Assembly: GCA_051453625.1 (NCBI GenBank)
Contig: JBOZIK010000001.1
Location: 82,395,022 to 82,431,947, forward strand
DNA: 36,926 bases
Origin: Welwitschia mirabilis
Taxonomy: Eukaryota; Gnetophyta; Gnetopsida; Welwitschiales
Direction: 5' to 3'
Positions 21,510-31,783 of this stretch are shown here, piece by piece (within the stretch, counting starts at the first letter, position 1; each line of letters opens with the position of its first letter). The notes beneath the pieces were generated by a model that had not been told where the DNA came from, did not search any database, and saw nothing but the letters and a program-made list of their open reading frames with translations. The position numbers were made by a program, and so were the translations under genes.

Positions 21510-22470
21510 ATGGTAGAAGAATCCATTGACAAGTTCTTTTAGAAGTTTGAGAAGAAGCCTTTCTGTTAAGAGTGTCAAGTTGCCTTTAGTGAACTAAGAG
21601 AAATTTATAATATGATAAGTATCTCAATGATCTAGATTTATCCTATTTTTCTGATGTTTTTAGATCAAATTATCTTTTTCTTACCCACATGTTTTACATA
21701 AATGCTACCTATGATGTGGATTCTTGCATCCTTTTCACACTTGTATTAGGAAGAAAAATTAGTATTACCCTAGATCTAATAACTTTGATTACTAATCTTC
21801 CTAGAGGAGACTATGGAAAGTCTTGTCCTTTAAGCGACTTCATGAGGGATAAGATGAAGTTATCTATGAGCTGTATGGGAAGTTTATTAGGTGGAAAACC
21901 ACAATATCAACTTCTTATTCGATTTCCAAGTACTGCTTTTTATATCTTATGTGTAGTTATAATTTTTTATTTGTTGGTTATCATGATGAGATCTTAAAAT
22001 ATATAGCCTATCTCTTATATTTGGTTAGAACTCATTATGCTGTTAATGCTTCTCTTATTATCCTAAAGAATATGATCTCTTAGCTTGAATATCATAAAAA
22101 TAGGCCTCTACCTTATTCTGTTCTTCTTTCAAACATTTGTTAGCACTTTAGAATTTAGTTTTACCATAAGCTTATAACTTTAAATCCCATGTCTTCAATA
22201 GGGTATGCCACTCTTTTAAGAATGCATATATTTTTTACTTCAAAACCTTAAAATTATCCTTCTCTGAAAAGTCCTCTGCTGATGAGATCTTATCTTACCT
22301 CAAAAGGATATATTCTCATATCCATCACATGAAAGAAGCTCTTATGATAGCTAGTTATTAGATTGCATACATCTTAAAGGATGTTAATAGTTCTTAGCAC
22401 AAAGAGGTAGCAGAAGAAGAAGAGGATTCTAAAGAAGAGGAAGAATGAAAAGAAGAAGATCTAAATTATC
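21510..22470 (+). pseudogene. Env-like/extra ORF (putative plant transposon protein domain), broken
   Basis: Downstream of pol in the same orientation lies a third decayed coding region. It opens MVEESIDKFF; the best open stretch (21689-21997) has LFTLVLGRKISITLDLITLITNLPRGDYG, which fits the VRGKRI-x-(S/T)-x-x-x-I-x-x-L-(L/I)-G-(I/L)-P pattern of the plant transposon protein domain found in Sirevirus extra ORFs. Further on PYSVLLSNI and YATLLRMHIFFTSK follow, and the tail is acidic (VAEEEEDSKEEEE near 22410). The function of this ORF in Sireviruses is uncertain; it is often called env-like by position. Multiple stops and shifts inactivate it. Confidence 0.7.
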
Positions 22471-22498
22471 TTATGTCTTTTGTAGTTTTCTTCTTTAT

Positions 22499-22518
22499 CA
22501 TTGACAAAGGGGAAGTAA
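22499..22518 (+). other. Polypurine-tract-like site after the env-like ORF
   Basis: ATTGACAAAGGGGAAG follows the env-like tail, as in the related element on the right where similar tracts are preceded by CATCATTG. A second purine run (GATAGGGGGA, near 22840) could be the LTR-proximal tract. No 3' LTR matching 14543-15506 was found behind either. Confidence 0.45.
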
Positions 22519-22520
22519 AT

Positions 22521-25080
22521 GTATTTTTTGCTATTTTCTTATTAGTAAAATCTGGTTTTCTATTGTTATTAAAGATGCTCTTATGTTTTTCTATAAACTT
22601 ATATAGTTGTAGTTTTTTACTTTTTCTCTATTTGTATGGTTAGTTGTAATTTTGCTATAAAATGCTACTTTCATAATTTTTACTCTTGGCAATTATTTCT
22701 TTATTAAAACTTATAAAATTTTTTTACTTGCAAAATAACCAACAAATGTCTTTAGCTTTCGTGATGGAAAAATATATTTTAATGATAGTACACATTATTT
22801 ATTATATTATAAAAATCATATATGTCATATGGCATATCGATAGGGGGACTTTTGTAAAGCCTCCCATTGGGTTGTTAATTCTTATATATATATATATATA
22901 ATATATATTGTTGTTGTAAAAGATTGAAGTATTATGCAAGGTGTAAAATAAGATTTCTAAGATAACAGATAATAAGGGAAAAACTAAAATCCTTTTTTTA
23001 AGTCATATTGATTATTATGAGCATAGAGAATTAATCCCCTAGAGGGTTCAAGTAGGTTTGAAAGGATCTACTCATTGATGTCATTGGAAATAAGGAAATT
23101 CTTGGTTATGGTCTTGTTGTAGTAATGATTGAGTAATGACATAATAAAATATATGAAATGAATGCAGATGCTTCTTAGAGATACATAATTTATAGTAAAA
23201 TATACAAAGATTCTTTTTTTTTTCCTTTTACTACAAGCCTCTTTAAGGCTCTACTTAGAACCTATTCCAAATGTGTAATGTGTGCATCATTCTGTGGTAC
23301 TTTAACTAGGCTTGCCTCTAGTTATGTAAAATTTTTTTTGAAGTACTTAGTTATTGAGATATATCATCTTAGTCTATAATAAAAATATTTAAAAATAAAT
23401 AAAGATAAGTTTTTAATATTTTATGCTATTTTATTTAAAAAAGAGGTATGGATATATAAGAAAATTGAAATTACATTTATCATTCAATATTAAAGTTCAA
23501 CATCCTTTTACTATTTCATCATATGTATTACCATAACATGAGATATCTCTTATTCATTAAGTAATGTATTAAGGGTTTAAAGTTTTATCTACTAGATGAA
23601 AGTGAGAAAAAGTTTCTAGATGAGCTAGTTAAAAATATTCATTAAACTATAGCCACTTTGGTCATTGTACTAGATTGATTCATTATAATATGAACCTTGA
23701 GATGCTAGAGTGAGAATCATTACTTTTAAACTCTTGTATTATTTAATATATGAGATTAAGATATGTGATTTTTAAATAAGCTTAAAGAAGAGGGGAGAAA
23801 AGCCTCTTGTCTGCATTAGAAGTAAGAAGAAAATTATAAGGACAAAGGTAAGAGTATCTCAAATGTAGGAGTAGAATAATGAGGATTAGAAATTACAAAC
23901 AACATGAATGAACTGATCCTTGAAAGAGCAGTGAACTTTCTTAGATGAATTGTAGGCATCATAAAGTAGTCATGTAACCGTAAGAAGTTCTCAAAATATT
24001 ATCACCTATTATAGTAACCATCTTTAAATTTAGATATTATAGTAAGATTGAGTCTTAATATATAATTTACTTACTTTTATGCATGATGGTTAATAATGAT
24101 GATGTATATTTATATTAATAAAAGAATGTTTTTATACCTAGAACTATAGTTTTTAGTTAATTAGTAAATACTATGATAATTTAAGTTAACATATGTTAAT
24201 AGACTAGTATATATTATTAATAATATTGTAGGTACAAAATTCCACTTAGCATGGAGAGGAAAAGGATAAGGTGGCTAGAATGTAAGAGCAATATCATTCA
24301 TAAAGATACTCTTAAGAAACAAGAAAATAAACTACCTAATAAGAAACTGAGAATCAAGGGTATAAGGATAAAATCAGTAGCTAGGGAAAGAAATTTGATA
24401 AGGAGAGTTTAGCAATAGAACTAGGAGCTAAGGGTCAATGGTAAGAAGTTCTAGCAATAGAATAAGTGTATTCCTGATTCCAATGTTATTGGCAAAGGAA
24501 AACACATCTTTCTATTAAATCATTTATTTTAACATTTGGTTTTGATTTAATAATAAGCTAAAAAGCTAGTTTTTGAATGTTATATCTCTATTTAAATATT
24601 GAAAAATAGTGTAGACTTTTATATAGCTAAACATAATGTGAATATTTAGCAATATCTAGAAATAGGTGTTATTTTAGCACATTATGAATTATCTATATCT
24701 TTGATATTCACCCCTCCACTAATGTATAATATGTATATAATACACGTACATTAATATTCAACCTAAATGGTTTAAGAAATATTTATTAGAAGTTTATCTT
24801 GATAATGTATTTTAAACTAAGCTGATTAAATAACTAATAGTCTTCATTAGTTCTTTTGTAAACTTATGTTTTAAATAAATGATCTAAGTTTACTTTAGGA
24901 TAAGTAGAGTTATAGTTTTTATACATTTTCTAGCATTATTTCATATTATAATTAAACCTTGATTTCATCATTTTGGCATTAGAATGAGGATGATATTAAA
25001 TCCAACAAGTAAAGATATAAAAGTCTATAATCTAAGAAGATAGAAAAGGGAAATGACATGATGAGAAGGAATATATTTAT
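22521..25080. other. AT-rich sequence without recognised genes
   Basis: Should contain the 3' end of the plus-strand element, but no LTR could be matched. An (AT)n run lies at 22883-22909. Near 24710 ATTCACCCCTCCACT resembles a copia LTR end but has no partner. Short frames such as 22686-22901 are low-complexity. Confidence 0.5.
22883..22909. repeat. (AT)n microsatellite
   Basis: Nearly uninterrupted TA dinucleotides with one phase slip. Confidence 0.9.
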
Positions 25081-25180
25081 NNNNNNNNNNNNNNNNNNNN
25101 NNNNNNNNNNNNNNNNNNNNNNNNNNNNNNNNNNNNNNNNNNNNNNNNNNNNNNNNNNNNNNNNNNNNNNNNNNNNNNNN
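25081..25180. other. Assembly gap (100 N, probably unknown size)
   Basis: Exactly 100 N; frames that cross it are not interpretable. Confidence 1.
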
Positions 25181-26153
25181 TTTGAAATCCTAAAAAAAAA
25201 CTTAAAAAAAGAAAAAGCACATAAAGATAAAATGATAATAGAGAAAGAAGATTTTATTATGGATGAAACTTCTATAGAATATAACATGAAAGAATATATA
25301 TTTCCTCTATTAATGACAAAAATAGATGATGTGATTGTAATGTGTAATTTTTTTAAATGATATATAAGTCAACTTAAAAACATTCTAAATCATAATTCAA
25401 GTAACACAACACCCCTAGTATAGTGGTGAGATTTGACTTAGATTTATAAACATTAAGAAAAGCGAGTTTCAAGATCTTATTTCAATGAGAATAAAAGAAT
25501 TAAAGAGAGAATAATAGAATTGATCATATTTTTGAACCATCAAAATGAAATAAATTAATGATGAAATGATGTAATAAATATGATGCAATGCAATGAAAAA
25601 TAGCTATCTTGAATGAATACAATTTTAATAAAATTTGACTAGCACAATTACTAATATGTTATCATCTAGATAGGGCCTCAGAAACCATAACGTATTCTTA
25701 TTAATGTTACTTTAATCTTGAAGAAAATACATCATGAAAAATGAGGAGAAAAAAGAAGATAATTAAAGAAAACATACTTCATTATTTATTTAATTACAAA
25801 GCATGCTTACATACTTTAATGAGAAATAACACTCCAATAAAGGAATCTCAACTCAATACTAAGGGAAGCCCTTCTCAAGATCAAGATGGTCCTTTATTAA
25901 TTAATGCTCCAATTATCACAAGATATCAACTTAATTTAAAGATAAGAAATAAGACGTCTAGAATGGTATTTATTATTTTAGATTAGTAGTTGAGGTTGCT
26001 AATGGGTGTAATGTAAAAGGGCACAATCAAAACCAATATTTATTACAAGGATTATTATTTTTTAAAAAAATAATTATGTTAATGTATGACATCTAGTAGT
26101 CCTAACTGTGAATTGACACATGAAACTAGTAGTTAGATGATGCCCTTACTAAT
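25181..26153. other. AT-rich sequence with an unrecognised 81-codon frame
   Basis: The plus-strand frame 25741-25986 (MRRKKKIIKE...) is the longest gap-free one here. It is Lys/Asn/Ile-rich, shows no motif, and lacks a partner in the paralogous region. Most likely chance or transposon debris. Confidence 0.5.
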
Positions 26154-26620
26154 AGTTATCTCTTGATGTCATTAGAATAACATGATGATTGACATCTTCT
26201 ATTACTTATGCTATTCTATTATTAATTATTCTTTGATGTCATCTAGATAATAGGGTGGATGACACCTTTAATTGTTGATAATTATTAGCCATATCATGTC
26301 CTTTATTCTTATTGAATTCCATTGAAAAGGACCGTCATCCGGGATGTATTCCAAATGATCATATATGGATGACAAATCGTATTGTCAAAAATTGTTCTTT
26401 TTTAATGCTTCTATGATGACTGTCATCCTTCTAGCATTATTGAGATGATGAGGTAGACAATGCTACATTAACTTTTTATTATAGTAACTACTATAATAAG
26501 TTATATAATAACTCTATTATAGTGTTTTCATCCTATAGTTTCATCTAGATAACAAGGTGGACAATGCTATAATAACTTATTAAATGCCTCTAATACAATA
26601 ACATTGATCATTACAGTAAA
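26154..26620. repeat. Degenerate array of TCATCTAGATGA and CTATAGTAAC motifs, copy 2
   Basis: Paralogous to 11005-11440, with the same alternation of TCATCTAGATAATAGGGTGG-like and CTATAATAACT-like units. Confidence 0.65.
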
Positions 26621-27551
26621 TTTGACTACTATAGTACCTTTGCTATAGTGATTTTCTATAATAACTTTTTCTAGATGAATCTCTAATTTGATCTAAGTTA
26701 TGCTAATTTCATGCATTTCATCCTTGACATCTAAATAATGTTCAAATTAATCATAAAAGTTTTGAAATAAGTACTAAAACACACACTAAATAATATCTGA
26801 AATCATCTAATTTGGCCTTGTAACATGGCCCCTACTTAGTAGTTGTTAATCCTTAATAAAGAAATCAAATAATAATCAAGATGAGGAAAGCTATCATGGA
26901 GATAAAAATATTCTAAAATGATATTACATAACATGAAGTTCATCTCATAAGCTATTTGAATATTCATTGAATTTACAAAAATATTTTTTTTAAATTTTCA
27001 TAAATGAATAATTTTTCATAAATTTATTCATGAAGACTCTATTCCTTAAGGATTCCATCCCCTTATGAAAAATAAATTTGTTTCTTTTGTATGAAAATAT
27101 AGCTCACTATTAAATTTAAGACATGAGATGAAAAGTGAAAAAGGTAATTAGACAAGAAGGTTTGGAAGTATGGCAAAGAACTTAATAATGATATAATGAG
27201 GTAAAGGTGCTTTTATTAATGATTATAGTAATGCAAGTCATCATAATGTTATGAACCTCTTAAGTAATAGAAAAAGATATATATATAACTCAAGGAATAA
27301 AAATTAACACTTTGAAATATAATGTATCCTACCTGAAGTTGATCACTTTCCAATGGTGTCTCACTTTTAAATATGGTACATGATTTAAAATTAGTGAAAC
27401 ATCATAGTTATATTTAAATAATATAAACATGATAACATACTAATTAAAATTAAGATATCATAACCATGATCACTAATCATTAATAGAGAAAGATAGCTAT
27501 AAAATAATAATACTATTGACATTGTGATAATCACGGTACACTTTGAGGTGT

Positions 27552-28476
27552 NNNNNNNNNNNNNNNNNNNNNNNNNNNNNNNNNNNNNNNNNNNNNNNNN
27601 NNNNNNNNNNNNNNNNNNNNNNNNNNNNNNNNNNNNNNNNNNNNNNNNNNNNNNNNNNNNNNNNNNNNNNNNNNNNNNNNNNNNNNNNNNNNNNNNNNNN
27701 NNNNNNNNNNNNNNNNNNNNNNNNNNNNNNNNNNNNNNNNNNNNNNNNNNNNNNNNNNNNNNNNNNNNNNNNNNNNNNNNNNNNNNNNNNNNNNNNNNNN
27801 NNNNNNNNNNNNNNNNNNNNNNNNNNNNNNNNNNNNNNNNNNNNNNNNNNNNNNNNNNNNNNNNNNNNNNNNNNNNNNNNNNNNNNNNNNNNNNNNNNNN
27901 NNNNNNNNNNNNNNNNNNNNNNNNNNNNNNNNNNNNNNNNNNNNNNNNNNNNNNNNNNNNNNNNNNNNNNNNNNNNNNNNNNNNNNNNNNNNNNNNNNNN
28001 NNNNNNNNNNNNNNNNNNNNNNNNNNNNNNNNNNNNNNNNNNNNNNNNNNNNNNNNNNNNNNNNNNNNNNNNNNNNNNNNNNNNNNNNNNNNNNNNNNNN
28101 NNNNNNNNNNNNNNNNNNNNNNNNNNNNNNNNNNNNNNNNNNNNNNNNNNNNNNNNNNNNNNNNNNNNNNNNNNNNNNNNNNNNNNNNNNNNNNNNNNNN
28201 NNNNNNNNNNNNNNNNNNNNNNNNNNNNNNNNNNNNNNNNNNNNNNNNNNNNNNNNNNNNNNNNNNNNNNNNNNNNNNNNNNNNNNNNNNNNNNNNNNNN
28301 NNNNNNNNNNNNNNNNNNNNNNNNNNNNNNNNNNNNNNNNNNNNNNNNNNNNNNNNNNNNNNNNNNNNNNNNNNNNNNNNNNNNNNNNNNNNNNNNNNNN
28401 NNNNNNNNNNNNNNNNNNNNNNNNNNNNNNNNNNNNNNNNNNNNNNNNNNNNNNNNNNNNNNNNNNNNNNNNNNNN
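27552..28476. other. Assembly gap (925 N)
   Basis: Copy 1 has about 280 bases between the matching flanks (about 12413-12700), so part of the expected content is known from the paralogue. Confidence 1.

Positions 28477-28548
<72 letters not shown>
28477..28548. repeat. (TC)36 microsatellite at the gap edge
   Basis: 72 bases of perfect TC dinucleotides next to the 925-N gap; the true length is unknown. Arg-Glu and Leu-Ser repeat frames across it are artefacts. Confidence 0.98.
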
Positions 28549-28551
<3 letters not shown>

Positions 28552-28557
28552 GAGATA

Positions 28558-28936
28558 AGCATATAACATGGTAAAATCAATTAAGCACATTTTTATCTCT
28601 TTCAATGAGAGTTCATAGGTATTTGAATAAGTTTTAATTAATTTAAATCTATCTGATCATACCTAAATTGCAAAAACATAAAATACTTAAACATATTATA
28701 TGATGAATAACTAAAATAAAATCAAGTTACTACATATGAAAAGAAATAAGCATATAATAGGATCAAATCAATTAAGCACATTTTTAACTCTTTCAATGAG
28801 AGTTCATAGGTATTTGAATAAGTTTTAATTAATTTAAATCTATCTGGTCATACATAAATTACAAAAACATAAAATACTTAAACATATTATATGATGAATA
28901 ACTAAAATAAAATTAAGTTACTACATATGAAAAAAG
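28558..28936. repeat. Recent tandem duplication, 191-base unit, two copies
   Basis: Units start at 28558 and 28749, both with AGCATATAA. They differ by about ten positions over 190 bases. Copy 1 of the dispersed repeat (from about 12720) has only one unit, so the duplication arose after the two repeat copies separated. Confidence 0.9.
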
Positions 28937-29008
28937 AGGAACCATTTGGACATAATTCATAAAAGATAAGTGGTGGACATAATTCCAAAAACAATTGCTT
29001 TAATAATC

Positions 29009-29152
29009 AAGGATGTAGAGAAGGTAGGATGGGTAGTTGGTTAGATCTAGTATGTATCATACATGGGCAATAGTTGGAGTTTGTTACTCTCTCGAGATTC
29101 ACTCATGTAGGATTCCTAGGGAAGAGCATTAAGTTGGCCCTTGCAAACAACT
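29009..29152 (+). mobile_element. SINE-like insertion with tRNA A-box-like sequence (candidate)
   Basis: Copy 1 lacks this stretch: its TAATAAGACATT...ATGTTAATCC aligns to the flanks TAATAATCAA...ATGTTAATTC. The insert is less AT-rich and begins near GGATGTAGAGAAGG. It contains TAGTTGGTTAG (29034-29044), identical over AGTTGGTTAG to the D-arm/A-box region of many plant tRNAs. A weak B-box-like CTCGAGATTC follows at 29091-29100. No poly(A) or oligo(T) tail or clear target duplication is seen, so a tRNA-derived SINE is only a candidate. Confidence 0.35.
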
Positions 29153-29689
29153 TATGTTAATTCTTATTGTAAAAGTTAGTCTATTTTGAGATAGTCATAA
29201 AATTATATTTTTTAGTTAAATCAAGATCAAACCTTTTTGAAAGTAATTTACTAAATATGAAGGGTAAAAAATCATTCTTAATAAATATCAATTAGTAATA
29301 TTAAATCAAACTTATTATCATCATGATAGCAAAAATTTTTAAAGATAGATAAGAGATAAGAATTAATATGATTTATGGAAATGTACTCTCTTATGAAATT
29401 GGTGCAAAATGATGTAAGCATAATTTTCATTTAAAAATCATTCATGTAAGTCAAGATTAATATATGGATCTTAGAAATGTCATAAAACATCTTAGGATAA
29501 TTGATTAATGCATAGTTAACATAGATAAGAAGTTATTTAAGACTCAATTCAAGGCATTAACTAGTCTTAAGAAGATAAGGTTTTTTCCAATTTAAAATTC
29601 TAAGAAATCATGAACCATGTTTTTTAGAATTATAAATATCATTGAATCTATAATGCATTTAAACCAAAAGAATAAGAAAGAATATTACT

Positions 29690-30041
29690 ATGAGGTTTAT
29701 AATTGATAGTATTTGATTTTTTAATTTGGATTAGTTTATTGAGTAGGCTGTGTCTATCCTTAATTGAGATTTGTTAGTTCTTCATGGCTACTTGTTTATT
29801 ATTTTCTTAATTCTTGTCTTTGCTATTGATTTATTGGACATTATCCTTATCATGCTCTAAAGGGTTTGATTCATTATCAAATTGATTACAAAGAATAATG
29901 TCATCATTCTTATTTATGTATTGGAAGATTTTTAGATTTTTCTTCATCATTTTCAAAAAGTGAGTAAAGGTTAAAAAAGTAGTCTAAAATTTCTATTTTG
30001 TAATGATTCTCATTGTCATTTTTGTTCATTTGTGGAGTTAA
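29690..30041 (-). pseudogene. Decayed acidic reading frame of the dispersed repeat, copy 2
   Basis: Minus-strand counterpart of the frame at 14110-14481, with KIEILDYFFNLYSLF, NDEEKSKNL, ESNPLEHDKDNVQ and RHSLLNKL, but more stops and one shift. Upstream of it (to about 30140) the minus strand continues with NDDNVIEILKEFFNLLEDSPSAID, which is open and not present in copy 1 because that copy ends earlier. Family unknown. Confidence 0.45.
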
Positions 30042-30625
30042 GCTTTATCAATTGCACTTGGACTATCCTCTAAAAGGTTGAAAAATTCCTTCAGAATTTC
30101 TATTACATTATCATCATTATCTAAACAAGAGTTAATATCAATTTAGATGGTAATATCAATCTTGATAGGATCACCAAATACCCTAGGGTGGGGGGAGGGG
30201 GAGAGTGAATAGGTTTCTTAAAAACCTTTTTGCAAAACAATTTAAACTAGACAATAGAATACATGAAACAATACAACAACTACACTCTATCAATTTATAG
30301 TATTTTGGCTTTCCAAGCCTACTCCACTCATAAGAGGCAGAAAAATATCTTTAGTCCCTTAGTTTCTTTAATCAACAGTGTAGCTGCACCATCCCCCTTT
30401 AGAAAAGGGATTCAATTACAGAGATGCTCTTTCCTAAGCAACGATTCACACTTAAAAATAATAATCTAATGATTTGTAAGCCTCCTAGCTTTAATACATC
30501 AGCAGTACATACAAGTGAAGAGAATGATTTTTAGTAGTTTAGAGCAAAATGATTCTCCTTTTATAATAGAGTTAAGTTTTCCTCTTTAGTACAATAATTT
30601 GGTAATTTTTACAATCTATGAAAGG

Positions 30626-30639
30626 CATATTTATAGATG
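30626..30639 (-). promoter_or_regulatory. TATA box of the left Sirevirus-like LTR
   Basis: The minus strand reads CATCTATAAATATG. The site is conserved at the matching place in the right LTR (33713-33722). Confidence 0.5.
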
Positions 30640-30774
30640 TCCCAATGAGGAGACTCTTCTGGGAACCCTTGCATAGGTTACAGTGCCATTCTAGACCTTT
30701 TTTTAACTGTTTGCGCTTTGATATGAGTGTCCAACATTCATTTTCACTTATTTCTGTGTGTCAACAAATAGTCT

Positions 30775-31040
30775 ATTGGATGTCCCAAGTTAAAAGATTG
30801 GACGTCATAGTTTTAATCAGGATTTTACAGGCATCTAGAAATAGGTTTGGATGTCCCAAAAATAAGGTTAGATGTCCCATTATATATGAACTAATTACAG
30901 GGCCAGACATCTCGGGTTGAGAGCCAGACATCCCAGTATGTTATAGGGTTAGACATTCCAAGGCTAATGGCCAAATGTCCTACCATGTTTTACTAGATAT
31001 AGGGTCAGACATCCCAAGGCTAATGGTTGGACATCCCAGT
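30775..31040. repeat. Decayed GGACGTCC-type motif array in the left LTR
   Basis: About ten variants occur, such as GGATGTCCCA, GGACGTCATA, AGACATCTCG, AGACATCCCA, AGACATTCCA and GGACATCCCA. Nearly all have lost the central CG by transition, unlike the right LTR. Confidence 0.75.
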
Positions 31041-31158
31041 ATGTTTCCAGAGTTTTCTGAGATTTCTTGACTGATTTTGCTTTTCCAGATTTGAGCTATG
31101 ACTTTGACCTACGAATAATTTTATTGAATTCATCATTAAAATATACATGTTCTCAATA

Positions 31159-31172
31159 ATCTCCCCCTTTTC
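31159..31172 (-). other. Polypurine tract next to the left LTR
   Basis: The minus strand reads GAAAAGGGGGAGAT immediately before the LTR, the site where plus-strand DNA synthesis is primed. A second, slightly damaged tract (CAAAGGGGTAGAA) lies at 31452-31464. Confidence 0.75.
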
Positions 31173-31567
31173 AATGATGACAAAATGTTTTGATGCAAGA
31201 GATGATTTCCCTTAGTCTAGCAATTTGATCACCATGAGATTTACCTATTCAACTAGCTTAAAAGAATAATATAATATAAAAACAAACCTCTATGCTTATA
31301 TATATATATATATACTAGGGTTAGTTCATAATTGAAAATAACACAAATTTGGGATTATGCTTATACAAATCATTTGATAACCAAAACAAGACAGATTTTT
31401 AAAGCAAATAAAAAGTTTCAATTAGTTAAGTAATATTTTACATCTAAGATATTCTACCCCTTTGTCATCATTGAAAACACAAAATAAGAGGGATGGAAGA
31501 TATATAAGAGGATACAAAATAAGAGAAGAAGAGAGACTAAGAAAAGAAGAAAAGGCTAAAGATGAGG

Positions 31568-31683
31568 CTAATCTGAGGATTCATCATGAGGAGAAGGAGA
31601 GGTATGATCTTTAGGTGCTACTTCCTCTTTTGACTTTGAAGGAATATCTAAGCTAAAAGCTAAAAGACCAAATACCATGCGAT
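31568..31683 (-). pseudogene. C-terminal end of the env-like ORF, left copy
   Basis: The minus strand gives LDIPSKSKEEVAPKDHTSPSPH and then a stop at 31568-31570, matching the end of the env-like ORF in the right copy (stop at 34651-34653). The N gap cuts it at 31683. The upstream plus-strand AT run at 31297-31314 is a small microsatellite in the 3' untranslated part. Confidence 0.75.
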
Positions 31684-31783
31684 NNNNNNNNNNNNNNNNN
31701 NNNNNNNNNNNNNNNNNNNNNNNNNNNNNNNNNNNNNNNNNNNNNNNNNNNNNNNNNNNNNNNNNNNNNNNNNNNNNNNNNNN
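31684..31783. other. Assembly gap (100 N, probably unknown size)
   Basis: The rest of the left Sirevirus-like copy, several kilobases including its other LTR, is missing at this junction. Confidence 1.

Larger units (their letters stand above)
26154..30041. repeat. Dispersed repeat, copy 2 (direct repeat of 11005-14481)
   Basis: Collinear with copy 1 in the same orientation. Differences are a 925-N gap opposite about 280 bases of copy 1, a (TC)36 run, a 191-base tandem duplication, and an insertion of roughly 145 bases at 29009-29152. The right end is followed by about 120 unique bases and then the LTR at 30163. Confidence 0.85.
30163..31158 (-). mobile_element. LTR of the left minus-strand Sirevirus-like copy
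   Basis: Homologous over its whole length to the LTR at 33276-34198. The left edge TGATAGGATCACC matches TGTTAGGATCACC there. The right edge CTCAATA lies directly before the purine tract, as does CTTAACA there. The element points left, so this is its 3' LTR, with interior to the right. Many positions that are CG in the right copy are TG or CA here, so this copy is older or has been methylated longer. The plus-strand frames 30263-30469 and 30618-30920 are LTR sequence, not genes. Confidence 0.85.

Noticed and set aside
22838-22862. GATAGGGGGACTTTTGTAAAG as LTR-proximal purine tract and 3' LTR start
   Set aside because: The following sequence does not match the 5' LTR at 14543-15506, so no LTR could be confirmed.
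24708-24723. ATTCACCCCTCCACT as the end of a copia LTR
   Set aside because: No primer-binding site follows and no matching partner was found.
27391-28605. Long frames with Arg-Glu or Leu-Ser repeats
   Set aside because: Made of N-run and TC microsatellite translation; not genes. The same applies to frames across the gaps at 4324, 13405, 16510 and 25081.
30618-30920. 100-codon plus-strand frame
   Set aside because: Lies antisense within an LTR and consists partly of the repeated GGATGTCCC motif.
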